A stretch of 21,045 nucleotides of DNA from Enterocloster bolteae (GTDB lineage Bacteria; Bacillota_A; Clostridia; Lachnospirales; Lachnospiraceae): assembly GCA_021769025.1 (NCBI GenBank), contig JAETTS010000005.1, positions 1 through 21,045 of the forward strand, given 5' to 3'. The notes below the pieces were generated by a model, which saw only the letters and a list, made by a program, of their open reading frames with translations, had not been told where the DNA came from and made no database searches. Both the position numbers and the translations under genes were made by a program. Below are positions 1 through 8,143 of the stretch, piece after piece. Every line of letters begins with the position of its first letter. Position 1 is the stretch's first letter.

Positions 1-449
1 GAAAGATAAAGGAGAAGCTGGAGGAGATGAAGTTTGAATCCAGCATCTATATTACCGTGGACACGCTGAAGTATCTGAAGAAAGGCGGACGGATCACACC
101 GGCGGCAGCGGCTCTGGGAACCCTTCTTCGGATCAAGCCGGTACTGCAGATACAGGGCGAGAAGCTGGATGCATTTGCCAAGGCCAGAACGATGAAGCAG
201 GCCAAATCCATCATGATCACCGCTATGACCAGAGACTTTGAAGAGCGGTTCGGGGATGCGTCAGGATCCAACATTCATCTTGAGATTGCCCATACGGAAA
301 ATGAGGAGGCGGCTTTGGAACTGGAGAAGAGTTTAAGAGAGTTATTCCCGCAGGTGAGAGACATTGTGATGGCACCGCTGTCGTTGATTATCAGCTGCCA
401 CATCGGGCCAGGTTCTCTGGCAATCGCATGTTCAAAGGTGCTGGATTGA
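1..449 (+). CDS. DegV family protein, C-terminal part (5' end outside window)
   Basis: The reading frame is open from base 3 to a TGA at 447-449, giving about 148 residues. The gene begins upstream of the window; the ATG at 27 is internal. The stretch VDTLKYLKKGGRI followed by a hydrophobic Ala/Leu-rich segment and IKPVLQI is typical of the C-terminal half of DegV proteins. Known family role: DegV/FakB proteins bind a single fatty acid and, in many Firmicutes, present it to the kinase FakA for phosphorylation and phospholipid synthesis. The ligand cannot be told from this fragment. Its stop codon overlaps the preferred start of the histidine kinase by one base, so the two are probably translationally coupled. 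Family assignment is firm; a specific FakB role is inference. Confidence 0.88.
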   Translation, partial: KIKEKLEEMKFESSIYITVDTLKYLKKGGRITPAAAALGTLLRIKPVLQIQGEKLDAFAKARTMKQAKSIMITAMTRDFEERFGDASGSNIHLEIAHTENEEAALELEKSLRELFPQVRDIVMAPLSLIISCHIGPGSLAIACSKVLD

Positions 450-1897
450 TGAAGGGTTTCTTTGACTGGCGCAGGATATCGCTTAATTATCCTGCCAGTA
501 TGAAGCTTCCGCTGGTTTTATTTGCCCTCCTTGTGGGAATCCTTCCCATGTTTATTCAGAGCAGAGCCATGAGGCAGTCTTTTAAGCAGACGCAGATTGA
601 CGGAAGGGTCATAGAGGTACAGAACCAGTGCCTGATTACCAGTGACCGTCTGACCAGAGCCGGGTACTTAAGTGCAGATACCAGAGATGCGCTGCTGGAC
701 AAGGAATTGGATACCATCGCGGATATTTTCAATGGCAGGATTGTAATTGTAGACCAGAACTTCCGTATTATTAAGGATACGTTTAAGCTTCTGGAGGGAA
801 GATTTCATGTGTCTGCTCCTGTGCTAAAGTGTTTTCGGGGAGAGAACAGCACGGTCTACGAAAACGAAAAGCACTATTTTGCCCTGACCACGCCTATCTA
901 CAACAACGAACAGGAAAAAGGCGTTCAGGGAGTGCTTCTGATGACTGTATCCACGGAGAACATTCTGTCCAATGTTGACCGGGTGGAGGAAAAGTCAACT
1001 TTTTTTGTGATGATGGCTTCCTGGATTCTTGCCTTGGTCATTGTTCTGTTTGTGGCAGTACTGATGAAACCATTTGCTAGGCTTCAGGAGATCCTGGATA
1101 AAGTGGCGGACGGGAATCTGGATGAGACGATTTCTGTCAATACATATAAGGAGACCAGCCATATCTCCAGCTCGATTCAAAGCACCATAACCAAGCTGAA
1201 AGAAGTGGATCAGTCCCGTGAAGAATTTGTGTCTAATGTATCTCATGAATTGAAGACGCCCATAACCTCCATTCGGGTGCTGGCGGATTCCCTGATGGGG
1301 ATGGATGAGGCCCCTGTGGAACTTTACCGGGAGTTTATGAGTGACATATCGGATGAGATTGACAGGGAAAGCAAAATCATCGATGATCTTTTGTCCATGG
1401 TGAAGATGGGGAAGGCAGCTGCAGAGTTGAATGTGGCCCAGGTGGATATCAATGCATTGGTTCAGCAGATTTTAAAGCGTCTTCGCCCCATCGCCCAGAA
1501 GCGGAACGTGGAACTGGTTTTTGAGAGCATCCGGGATGTGGTGGCAGATGTGGATGAGACGAAGCTATCCCTGGCCATCAATAATCTGGTGGAGAATGCC
1601 ATCAAGTACAACGTGGAGAACGGGTGGGTGCATGTGGTGTTGGATGCAGACCATAAATTTTTCTATGTAAAGGTGGCGGATTCAGGGATTGGGATTCCGG
1701 AAGATTACCAGGAGCGGGTTTTTGAACGTTTCTACCGGGTGGACAAAGCCCGGTCCAGGGAGACAGGGGGAACCGGCTTAGGGCTTTCGATTACCAGAAA
1801 TGTGATCCTGATGCATCATGGAGCCATTCGGTTACTAAGCAAAGAGGGGGAAGGCGCAACCTTTACAGTAAGGATTCCGCTTAATTACATTTCATAA
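449..1897 (+). CDS. HAMP-containing membrane sensor histidine kinase
   Basis: A 482-residue two-component sensor kinase. Membrane segments lie at about residues 18-38 and 186-207 and bracket a roughly 145-residue extracellular sensor region. A HAMP linker follows (about 207-260). The dimerisation box SHELKTP has the phospho-acceptor His266. The ATPase domain shows the N box NNLVENAIKYN (378-388), DSGIGIP (411-417), the F box ERFYR and GGTGLGLSI (440-448), so all catalytic motifs are present. I chose ATG 449 because AAAGGTG lies eight bases upstream and it overlaps the DegV stop; an in-frame ATG at 428 would add seven residues but has no clear ribosome binding site. No response regulator is visible in the window; its partner may lie upstream or elsewhere. 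The next gene is a GerMN lipoprotein 13 bases away. The signal is unknown. Confidence 0.93.
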   Translation: MKGFFDWRRISLNYPASMKLPLVLFALLVGILPMFIQSRAMRQSFKQTQIDGRVIEVQNQCLITSDRLTRAGYLSADTRDALLDKELDTIADIFNGRIVIVDQNFRIIKDTFKLLEGRFHVSAPVLKCFRGENSTVYENEKHYFALTTPIYNNEQEKGVQGVLLMTVSTENILSNVDRVEEKSTFFVMMASWILALVIVLFVAVLMKPFARLQEILDKVADGNLDETISVNTYKETSHISSSIQSTITKLKEVDQSREEFVSNVSHELKTPITSIRVLADSLMGMDEAPVELYREFMSDISDEIDRESKIIDDLLSMVKMGKAAAELNVAQVDINALVQQILKRLRPIAQKRNVELVFESIRDVVADVDETKLSLAINNLVENAIKYNVENGWVHVVLDADHKFFYVKVADSGIGIPEDYQERVFERFYRVDKARSRETGGTGLGLSITRNVILMHHGAIRLLSKEGEGATFTVRIPLNYIS

Positions 1898-1910
1898 GAG
1901 GAGGCAGCAT

Positions 1911-2855
1911 ATGAAAAACAAGATAGTTGGCATTCTGCTTCTTCTCATACTGTTTGCGGCAAGTGGCTGCCAGGGAAGGCAGAATACAGATACAAAGTCA
2001 GAGTCCCAGAATGTTTATCGGATCTATTATCTCAGCTCGTCCCAGATACGGCTGGCACCATGGGAATATACGACAGAGACTGTGGACAGGGATGCTCTGA
2101 TTCAGGAATTGATGGATCAGTTTTTAAATGTGCCTAACGATGTGGACAGCCAGGTGGCATTGTCAGATAAGGTAGGATATCTGGGATATCAGTATCAGCC
2201 AGAGAACCAGGTGTTGTACCTGTACTTTGATAACGGATACACCAATCGGGCCAACATGGATTCTTCCAGGGAGATTCTGTGCAGGGCGGCACTGGCCAAG
2301 ACGCTGACTCAGATCGACGGGGTTGATTATATCAATATCTATGTGGCAGACCAGCCGCTGTTAGATCTGGCCGGAAAGCCGGTGGGAATGCTGGCGGACT
2401 CAGACTTTATCGAGAGTATCAGCGATGTCAATACATTTGAAAAAACCAACCTGACTCTGTTTTTTGCAGATGAGACAGGGGAACGGCTTGTGGAAGAGAA
2501 GCGGGATGTGGTGCACAGCACCAATACTTCTCTGGAGAAACTGGTTGTGGAGGAACTGCTAAAGGGCCCCCAGTCCCTGGGAAGATATGCCACGCTTCCA
2601 TTGGATGCCAAACTGCTGAACGTGTCTGTGAATGAAAACGTATGCTATATCAACTTTGATACTGCATTTTTAAACAATGGACTGGAAGTGAAAGAATATA
2701 TTCCCATTTATTCCATCGTAAATTCTCTGTGTGAGATTTCCTATGTGAATAAAGTACAGATAACGATCAATGGAAGCCAGGATGTGATGTTTCGGGATGT
2801 AATATCCCTGAACACCCAGTTTGAAAGAAACCTGGAATTAGGAGAAACGGAGTAA
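1911..2855 (+). CDS. Lipoprotein with two GerMN domains (GerM/LpqB-like)
   Basis: 314 residues. The N-terminus is a lipoprotein signal: a short basic start, a Leu/Ile-rich core and the lipobox AASGC with Cys20 as the lipidation site, so the protein should be anchored on the outer face of the membrane. Two GerMN-type units can be traced, about 37-148 and 180-290. The second is clearer, with EELLKGP near its start and VCYINFDTAFL in the core. AGAGGAGG-type ribosome binding sequence precedes the ATG by about six bases. GerMN domains occur in Bacillus GerM (spore development and germination) and in actinobacterial LpqB, which is encoded beside and modulates the sensor kinase MtrB. Placement directly after a histidine kinase favours an accessory sensor role, but this is inference; a sporulation role like GerM is the alternative. 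Confidence 0.85.
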   Translation: MKNKIVGILLLLILFAASGCQGRQNTDTKSESQNVYRIYYLSSSQIRLAPWEYTTETVDRDALIQELMDQFLNVPNDVDSQVALSDKVGYLGYQYQPENQVLYLYFDNGYTNRANMDSSREILCRAALAKTLTQIDGVDYINIYVADQPLLDLAGKPVGMLADSDFIESISDVNTFEKTNLTLFFADETGERLVEEKRDVVHSTNTSLEKLVVEELLKGPQSLGRYATLPLDAKLLNVSVNENVCYINFDTAFLNNGLEVKEYIPIYSIVNSLCEISYVNKVQITINGSQDVMFRDVISLNTQFERNLELGETE

Positions 2856-2864
2856 TAACTGAAT

Positions 2865-5348
2865 ATGAAACGACCACTGATTTGTGCAGCGGGGGGATTC
2901 GTACTTGGAGAGGTATGCGTTCTGCTGCCGGTGGGATGGTTCCCAGGGATTCTGGTGCTTATGACAGCCGGAGTCTGTTATCTGTGGAGGAAAGGGAAAG
3001 GAAGAGGCAGAAGTTGGCTATGGTGGATCCTGCCTCTTTTTCTGATGCTTGGAATGGGGCGGATGCTTGGAGACCAGAAGCAGACAGCCTGGAGGGATCA
3101 GGTGCTTGAAAGGATGGAGGGAAAGAACCTGGAACTGGAAGGAGATGTGGCTTCTATAGGGTACGGAGAAAGATCCATGTCCCTTAAGCTTAGGAATGTG
3201 GTTCTGCGCGACAGGGGAGAGATATCTGAGTACCCGTCGGTGCTGGTGTATGTGGATTATGGTACGAGGCAGGGTGGACAGGGAGAGATTTCTCAACTTC
3301 GGATCGGTATGCGGGTTTTGGCCAGAGGGGAACTGGAAGGATTTAAAAGGCCAGGGAATCCAGGGGAGTTTGATTATGGAGCCTATTATCATGCCCTTGG
3401 TATTGAGGGGAGGATGTACAGTGGGAACATTAAGATCGTCTGCCAGGAATATTCCCCTTATTTGGACGGGATTTACAGGATCAAAGAAGGGGCAGGGAAG
3501 ATTCTTAAGGGCGTGTGCAGCCAGGAGGACTTAGGGGTATTCCAGGCAGTGGTTCTGGGGGAGAAACAGGAACTTTCCGGGGAGATACAAAAGCTGTATC
3601 AGAAAAATGGGATCGCCCATCTTCTGGCTGTCAGCGGGCTTCATGTATCGTTGATCGGTATGGGGCTCTATAGCCTCCTTAGGAAAGCCGGTTTAGGATT
3701 TGGGAAGGCAGGCATGACAGCAGCGGTTGTGACAATCAGCTATGGAATCCTGACTGGAGGCTCTGCCAGCGTGGTAAGGGCAGTGGTGATGCTGTGTCTT
3801 CAGCTTCTGGCTGCCAGGATGGGACGGACGTATGACATGTTGTCTGCTATGGCGGTGGCGGCCCTTCTTCTGTTGGCCCAGTCGCCTTCTTATCTGTTCC
3901 AGTCAGGATTCCAGCTGTCCTTTGGGGCGGTTCTGGCTATAGGAAGCGTATTGCCGGTGCTTATTCATTGGCTGGAGGCAAAGAGCCGGTGGGAGAAAAC
4001 CCTTCTTTTAAACGGAGTGATTCAGATGGTCACCTGCCCTGTGATTGTGTATCATTATTTTGAATACCCGGTCTATGGGATGGCCCTGAACCTTGTGGTC
4101 ATTCCTCTTTTGGGTTATGTGCTGCTATCCGGATTGGCAGGGATCGGGCTGGGGGCAGCCGGAGGATGGCTGGGAGCAGCAGGGATTTTGCCGGAGGGTA
4201 CGGCTCTGTGGGCAGGAGAGATGGCCATAGGGACAGGGCATTATATTCTGGCGCTTTACCAGAGGCTTTGTACCGAATTTCTTAAGGTTCCAGGGGCGGT
4301 TCAGATTGTGGGAAGGCCTAGGCTGTGGCAGATTGGAGTGTATGGAGGCGTGTGGCTTCTGATAGTGGCTGCAGCGTGGAAAAGCCAAGAGAAGGGAAGC
4401 GCAGTAAAGGAAAGCAAAGGAGAAGGAAGTAGCAGGTGTGGGAAGCATGGAGAAAGAAACAGCGGAAAAGGAAAGATCTGGAGGATTTCTGTGCTTCTGG
4501 CCGGGATGGCGGTTGGATGGATACTTCTTAAGGCACCGTCTCAGGAAGGATTTAAGGCTGTGTTTTTGGATGTGGGGCAGGGAGACGGTATCTGCTTAAG
4601 GACAGAAGAAACTGTGATCCTGGTGGACTGTGGAAGCAGTGATGAAAAGCGGCTGGGAGAGCAGGTCGTGGAACCGTTTTTGAAAAGCCAGGGAATATCA
4701 CAGATTGACTATGCCATCGTAAGCCATGGAGATAAGGATCATATATCCGGGCTTTCCTATCTGTTAGAATCTTCTTGTGGAATCCGGATCAAGCATCTGG
4801 TTCTTCCCTGGTTGGGAAAGGAGGATCAGGCCTATAAAGAGCTGGTGGAACTGGCAAAGGAAATGGGCGTGAACCTACATTGGATGAAGGAGGGAGGCTC
4901 TATCCGGGAAGGGGAGTTGGAATTACGGTGTCTGTATGCCGGGCAGGAGGGAAGAAGTCAGGATAGAAACGAACATTCCCTGTTCATACAGGCAGGCTAT
5001 GGAGAGACCGGGATTCTTCTGACAGGGGATATGAGTGAAGAAGGGGAAATGGAATGGCTGAGGCAGGAGAAAAAGCGAAGCCGTGCAAAAGGAAGCAGAA
5101 CAGAAAAAGCAGGTGTACAGATTCTGAAGGCAGCCCATCATGGATCAGCGTATTCAAGCTGTGAGGAATTTTTAAAATATATTGACCCGGACTGTGTGGT
5201 TATCTCCTGCGGCCAGGGGAATCGGTATGGGCATCCCAGTCCGGAGACGGTAAAACGGCTGGAGGAACAGGGAATCCAATACCTGGTGACGATGGAACAT
5301 GGCGCAGTGACTGTGGAGACAGACGGCAGGAAGGTAACCATCCGATAA
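2865..5348 (+). CDS. comEC: ComEC/Rec2 DNA-uptake channel protein
   Basis: 827 residues, close to the usual ComEC length. The N-terminal part has two or three membrane segments and an OB-like extracellular region (about 60-200). The membrane 'competence' domain carries the family hallmarks HLLAVSGLHV (252-261), SVVRA (302-306) and FQLSF (349-353), followed by further membrane segments to about 505. After a basic Lys/Gly/Ser loop and one more membrane segment comes a metallo-beta-lactamase-like domain with LDVGQGDG, SHGDKDH (620-626), LLTGD (717-721) and AAHHGS (755-760). ComEC moves single-stranded DNA across the membrane during transformation; the C-terminal domain is proposed to degrade the second strand. 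Both halves look intact. It sits nine bases after the GerMN gene with only a weak GGAG site upstream. No comEA or other uptake gene is visible, so real competence cannot be claimed. Confidence 0.95.
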   Translation: MKRPLICAAGGFVLGEVCVLLPVGWFPGILVLMTAGVCYLWRKGKGRGRSWLWWILPLFLMLGMGRMLGDQKQTAWRDQVLERMEGKNLELEGDVASIGYGERSMSLKLRNVVLRDRGEISEYPSVLVYVDYGTRQGGQGEISQLRIGMRVLARGELEGFKRPGNPGEFDYGAYYHALGIEGRMYSGNIKIVCQEYSPYLDGIYRIKEGAGKILKGVCSQEDLGVFQAVVLGEKQELSGEIQKLYQKNGIAHLLAVSGLHVSLIGMGLYSLLRKAGLGFGKAGMTAAVVTISYGILTGGSASVVRAVVMLCLQLLAARMGRTYDMLSAMAVAALLLLAQSPSYLFQSGFQLSFGAVLAIGSVLPVLIHWLEAKSRWEKTLLLNGVIQMVTCPVIVYHYFEYPVYGMALNLVVIPLLGYVLLSGLAGIGLGAAGGWLGAAGILPEGTALWAGEMAIGTGHYILALYQRLCTEFLKVPGAVQIVGRPRLWQIGVYGGVWLLIVAAAWKSQEKGSAVKESKGEGSSRCGKHGERNSGKGKIWRISVLLAGMAVGWILLKAPSQEGFKAVFLDVGQGDGICLRTEETVILVDCGSSDEKRLGEQVVEPFLKSQGISQIDYAIVSHGDKDHISGLSYLLESSCGIRIKHLVLPWLGKEDQAYKELVELAKEMGVNLHWMKEGGSIREGELELRCLYAGQEGRSQDRNEHSLFIQAGYGETGILLTGDMSEEGEMEWLRQEKKRSRAKGSRTEKAGVQILKAAHHGSAYSSCEEFLKYIDPDCVVISCGQGNRYGHPSPETVKRLEEQGIQYLVTMEHGAVTVETDGRKVTIR

Positions 5349-5387
5349 CCGTCGGCGCAAAAAGATTGGCTAAAAAAGAGTTCCATA

Positions 5388-5415
5388 TTGATTTTTTACT
5401 GTTACTAATTATAAT
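5388..5415 (+). promoter_or_regulatory. Putative sigma-A promoter for holA
   Basis: TTGATT (5388-5393) and a perfect TATAAT (5410-5415) are separated by 16 bases. Transcription would start near 5422, inside the left arm of the hairpin, leaving a leader of about 150 nt before holA. Confidence 0.6.
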
Positions 5416-5484
5416 GATACCAGGGTCGAAAGGTTGGAAATCCGATGTAAATTTGCTTGCAAGAGGATTTTTGACTTTGGAATC
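5416..5484 (+). repeat. Long imperfect inverted repeat, hairpin in holA leader
   Basis: Arms 5416-5432 and 5468-5484 pair at 16 of 17 positions: four are G-U pairs and the exception is one A-A mismatch. The loop is about 35 nt and contains the palindrome CTTGCAAG (5456-5463). The G-U pairs would become A-C mismatches in an antisense transcript, so the structure makes most sense in plus-strand RNA. It starts at or just before the predicted transcription start. There is no T-run after the right arm, so it is not an intrinsic terminator. Confidence 0.6.
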
Positions 5485-5570
5485 CGCCAAAAACATGAAA
5501 AAGTAGCCCATAGTGGGGAGCAATTCAACATCGTATAATGATAATATCAAGAAAGCGGAGGCCTTAAAGA

Positions 5571-6545
5571 ATGAAAGTATTGGCGCAGGATATAAAAAAC
5601 AAGACGTTTCAACCGGTTTATCTGATCTACGGAGAAGAGGCGTTTTTAAAGAGAAGTTACAAGAATCAGATGAGAGAGGCCATAGCAGGAGATGACACGA
5701 TGAACAGCCATTTTTTCGAAGGGAAAGGGCTGGATCTGAAGGAGATCATCAGTTTGGCGGATACCATGCCATTTTTTGGGGACAAGCGGCTGATTGTCAT
5801 CGAGGACAGCGGCCTGTTTAAAAGTGGAGGGGCGGATGCCCTGGTGGAATATCTTCCCCATATGCCGGCCAGCACTCACATTCTGTTTGTAGAATCTGAG
5901 GTTGACAAGAGAAACCGGCTGTATAAGAAGGTGAAGGAGCTGGGATATGGGGCGGAGATGACCAGGCAGAATGCCGGCCAGCTGGCATCCTGGGCGGGAA
6001 AGATCCTGGCAAAGGAAGGAAAAAAGATTACCGGCAGGACCATGGAACTTTTTTTAAGCAAGACCGGAGACGATATGGAAAATATCCAGATGGAATTGGA
6101 GAAGCTGATCAGCTATACCATGGGAAGGGATGTGGTTACGGATCAGGATGTGGAGGATATTTGCACGGTCAGGGTTACCAACAAGATCTTTGACATGGTC
6201 TCAGCTATTGTCACCAGAAAGACGAAAGCGGCTATGGAACTGTATGAGGATCTGCTGACGCTGAAAGAACCGCCTATGAGGATCCTGTTTCTCATTGCAC
6301 GCCAGTTTAACCAGATTCTTCAGGTAAAGGAACTGATGGGACAGGGAATGGACAAGGGAAGCATCGCCTCCCGGTTAAAGATGCAGCCCTTTGTGGTGGG
6401 AAAGGTGATGCCCCAGGCCAGAAGCTTTAGCAGGGAACAGATCCTGTCCTATGTGAATCTGTGTGTGGACGCAGAGGAAGCGGTGAAGACCGGACGGCTG
6501 AATGAGAGGCTGGCGGTAGAACTTTTGATTGCAAAACAATATTAG
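5571..6545 (+). CDS. holA: DNA polymerase III delta subunit
   Basis: 324 residues, normal length for the delta clamp-loader subunit. The N-terminus has the typical delta start, with VYLIYGEEAFLKRSY at about 16-30, followed by a degenerate AAA+ fold and the helical collar domain in the last third, ending NERLAVELLIAK. Delta opens the beta sliding clamp as part of the clamp loader during chromosome replication. GGAGG nine bases upstream supports ATG 571 of the second half of this kilobase (5571). The comEC-holA-rpsT neighbourhood is the same as the B. subtilis yqeN region, which strengthens the call. It is followed at once by a strong terminator and is likely driven by the promoter in the preceding leader as well as by read-through from comEC. 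Confidence 0.95.
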   Translation: MKVLAQDIKNKTFQPVYLIYGEEAFLKRSYKNQMREAIAGDDTMNSHFFEGKGLDLKEIISLADTMPFFGDKRLIVIEDSGLFKSGGADALVEYLPHMPASTHILFVESEVDKRNRLYKKVKELGYGAEMTRQNAGQLASWAGKILAKEGKKITGRTMELFLSKTGDDMENIQMELEKLISYTMGRDVVTDQDVEDICTVRVTNKIFDMVSAIVTRKTKAAMELYEDLLTLKEPPMRILFLIARQFNQILQVKELMGQGMDKGSIASRLKMQPFVVGKVMPQARSFSREQILSYVNLCVDAEEAVKTGRLNERLAVELLIAKQY

Positions 6546-6551
6546 AAATAG

Positions 6552-6594
6552 AAAGACCTCCCAACTGCCACACCTGCAGATTGGAGGTCTTTTT
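6552..6594 (+). terminator. Intrinsic terminator of holA, possibly bidirectional
   Basis: AAAGACCTCC (6552-6561) pairs with GGAGGTCTTT (6583-6592), extended inside by AA/TT and CTGC/GCAG, with a run of T to 6594. The position between convergent holA and rpsT suggests it may also stop rpsT transcripts, although the T-run on the minus strand is weaker and interrupted. Confidence 0.9.
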
Positions 6595-6644
6595 ACCCGA
6601 TTATTTTTATCATGATGTCGTTCAATAAAGAAAGATTGAATTCA

Positions 6645-6908
6645 TTAAGCCATGGAACTTACCGCTTTGCTGACGCGGGATACTTTTCTAGCAGCATTGT
6701 TCTTGTGATATACGCCCTTGGAGCAAGCCTTCTCAATCTCGGAGACAGCGCTTGTTAAACATGCCTGTGCAGCAGCCTTGTCACCGGCAGCAACAGCAGC
6801 GTCTACCTTCTTCATAGCAGTTTTCACTCTGGATCTGATTGCCTTGTTGCGAGCAGCTCTGGTCTCGCTTACTAAAATTCTTTTTTTAGCAGATTTAATG
6901 TTAGCCAA
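6645..6908 (-). CDS. rpsT: 30S ribosomal protein S20
   Basis: 87 residues, rich in Lys, Arg and Ala, normal for S20, which binds 16S rRNA early in 30S assembly. I place the start at TTG (6906-6908 on the minus strand) because it gives the canonical N-terminus MANIKSAKKR and lies six bases after GGAGGTG. An upstream GTG at 6915-6917 would add Met-Ser-Arg, but it forms the last three bases of that ribosome binding site and so cannot use it. E. coli rpsT also starts at UUG, where the weak start is part of autoregulation; a similar control here is inference. The gene has its own consensus promoter and a leader of about 88 nt. It is transcribed against holA, the same orientation as in B. subtilis. 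Function is certain; start call about 85%. Confidence 0.97.
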   Translation of the reverse strand: MANIKSAKKRILVSETRAARNKAIRSRVKTAMKKVDAAVAAGDKAAAQACLTSAVSEIEKACSKGVYHKNNAARKVSRVSKAVSSMA

Positions 6909-7002
6909 TCTGGACACCTCCGATAAATTTGTTATATGATTTGGATTCTCTGGTTTGCATCAAAACCTGGACACGGACAGTTCAATGTAAACATACTTAG
7001 AT

Positions 7003-7031
7003 ATTTTATCGAATTAGACAAGGAATGTCAA
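7003..7031 (-). promoter_or_regulatory. Consensus sigma-A promoter of rpsT
   Basis: On the minus strand a perfect TTGACA (7026-7031) is followed after 17 bases by TAAAAT (7003-7008). Start of transcription near 6996 gives a leader of about 88 nt before the TTG start of rpsT. The leader holds a small GGTTT/AAACC hairpin (6952-6967) and the 8-mer GTGTCCAG twice (minus strand, 6967-6974 and 6910-6917). Confidence 0.85.
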
Positions 7032-7072
7032 TACATATTTTCCATGTTTTTAAGGAAAAATAACAGGTAGAG

Positions 7073-7101
7073 GTAACTGTTCAGATAGTAATATTAGTTC
7101 C
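7073..7101 (+). repeat. Intergenic repeat, copy A (degenerate right arm)
   Basis: Begins with GTAACTGTTCAGATA (7073-7087), matching the first 15 bases of the copy at 14716-14745 except at base six. The right arm is degenerate but still offers A opposite the variable T, giving 7 of 11 pairs including one G-U. It lies between the divergent rpsT promoter and the gpr ribosome binding site. Confidence 0.5.
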
Positions 7102-7130
7102 ATAAAAGAAATGTTTAGGAGGAGCGAGAT

Positions 7131-8105
7131 ATGTTTGAGATCAGAACGGATTTGGCAGTGGAGGAGAAAGAGAGTTTTCCCGGTGACGGAGGGGAAGTAA
7201 ACGGAGTGTCTTTAAAGGAATGGAAACGGGCTTCCGGCAATATAAAATTGACGGAGGTGGTGATCCTGGATGGCAGGGGGGCAAAGGCCATGGGAAAGCC
7301 TAAGGGGACGTACGTGACGATAGAGGCGGATGATCTGGGAAAAGAGGATGAGGGATACCATAGGGAAGTATCCGAGGAGTTGGCGGCGCAGCTTAAAAAA
7401 ATGGTAAAGGAGTTAAAGAGAAAACAGGAGATCCCGGATAAAGGGCCGGTGCAAATGCTGGCGGTAGGGCTGGGGAATCCTTCGGTGACCCCGGATGCTT
7501 TGGGACCCCAGGTGCTTGGAAATATAAGGGTAAACCGGAATATGAATCTGGCGCAGTACGGCAAGGATACCATTCTCAGCGGGATTGTCCCGGGGGTGAT
7601 GGCCCAGACCGGGATGGAGACTGCGGAGATTGTAAAGGGATTGATACGGGAGACCAAACCGGATATGATCCTTGCCATTGATGCATTGGCGGCCAGAAGC
7701 ATCCGGAGGCTGGGAACGACAATACAGCTGACTAACACAGGGATCCATCCAGGCTCTGGGGTAGGTAACCACAGACACAGCTTAACCAGAGAGAGCCTGG
7801 GAGTGCCGGTCCTGGCCATCGGAGTACCAACTGTGGTGGGGGCTGCTGCTATTGTCCATGATACCATCTCTACCTTGATAAAAACCCTGGCAGGCCATAT
7901 GGAGACCAAAGGCATGGGAGATTTCCTGGAGCAGCTTGATCCGGACGAACAGTATCAGCTTATTCGGGAACTCCTGGAGCCAGAATTCGGAAGCCTCTAT
8001 GTGACACCGCCGGACATTGACCAGACCTTAAAGAGATTGAGCTATACGATTTCGGAAGGGATTCATCTGGCTTTTTATGAAAACTCGCAAGAAGCACAGA
8101 GATGA
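7131..8105 (+). CDS. gpr: Germination protease GPR (spore protease)
   Basis: 324 residues. GPR cleaves small acid-soluble spore proteins (SASP) early in germination, releasing amino acids and freeing the DNA. The family signatures are clear: RTDLAVE at 5-11 near the self-processing N-terminus, VGLGNPSVTPDALGP (112-126, Asp122), GIVPGVMAQTGMET (151-164), AIDALAARS (182-190, Asp184), and a NTGIHPGSGVGNHR segment. The two Asp-containing motifs correspond to the residues proposed as catalytic. AGGAGG about nine bases upstream supports ATG 7131. The gene is followed by spoIIP, as in Bacillus. A sigma-G promoter is expected for this family, but I could not identify one with confidence in 7010-7118. 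The gene implies that the host makes endospores. Confidence 0.96.
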   Translation: MFEIRTDLAVEEKESFPGDGGEVNGVSLKEWKRASGNIKLTEVVILDGRGAKAMGKPKGTYVTIEADDLGKEDEGYHREVSEELAAQLKKMVKELKRKQEIPDKGPVQMLAVGLGNPSVTPDALGPQVLGNIRVNRNMNLAQYGKDTILSGIVPGVMAQTGMETAEIVKGLIRETKPDMILAIDALAARSIRRLGTTIQLTNTGIHPGSGVGNHRHSLTRESLGVPVLAIGVPTVVGAAAIVHDTISTLIKTLAGHMETKGMGDFLEQLDPDEQYQLIRELLEPEFGSLYVTPPDIDQTLKRLSYTISEGIHLAFYENSQEAQR

Positions 8106-8143
8106 TTCATATGTATAGAAGGAGTGCAGTTACTTTTCACACC

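Larger units (their letters stand above)
5349..5570 (+). other. 222-bp gene-free leader upstream of holA
   Basis: No convincing gene lies here. It contains a sigma-A-like promoter (5388-5415), a long hairpin-forming inverted repeat (5416-5484), a 10-base direct repeat TATAATGATA at 5410-5419 and 5534-5543, and the holA ribosome binding site GGAGG at 5557-5561. I see no intrinsic terminator for comEC in it, so read-through from the upstream operon into holA is possible. Confidence 0.6.

Noticed and set aside
428..448. Upstream ATG for the histidine kinase
   Set aside because: No ribosome binding site precedes it; ATG 449 has AAAGGTG at good spacing and overlaps the degV stop.
7010..7118. A sigma-F or sigma-G promoter for gpr
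   Set aside because: A GGAAAAATAA stretch looked like a partial -10 element, but no matching -35 at proper spacing was found.
7115..7915. 266-codon open frame on the minus strand
   Set aside because: It lies wholly antisense to gpr, which has full family motifs and a good ribosome binding site; the translated product shows no recognisable domain.
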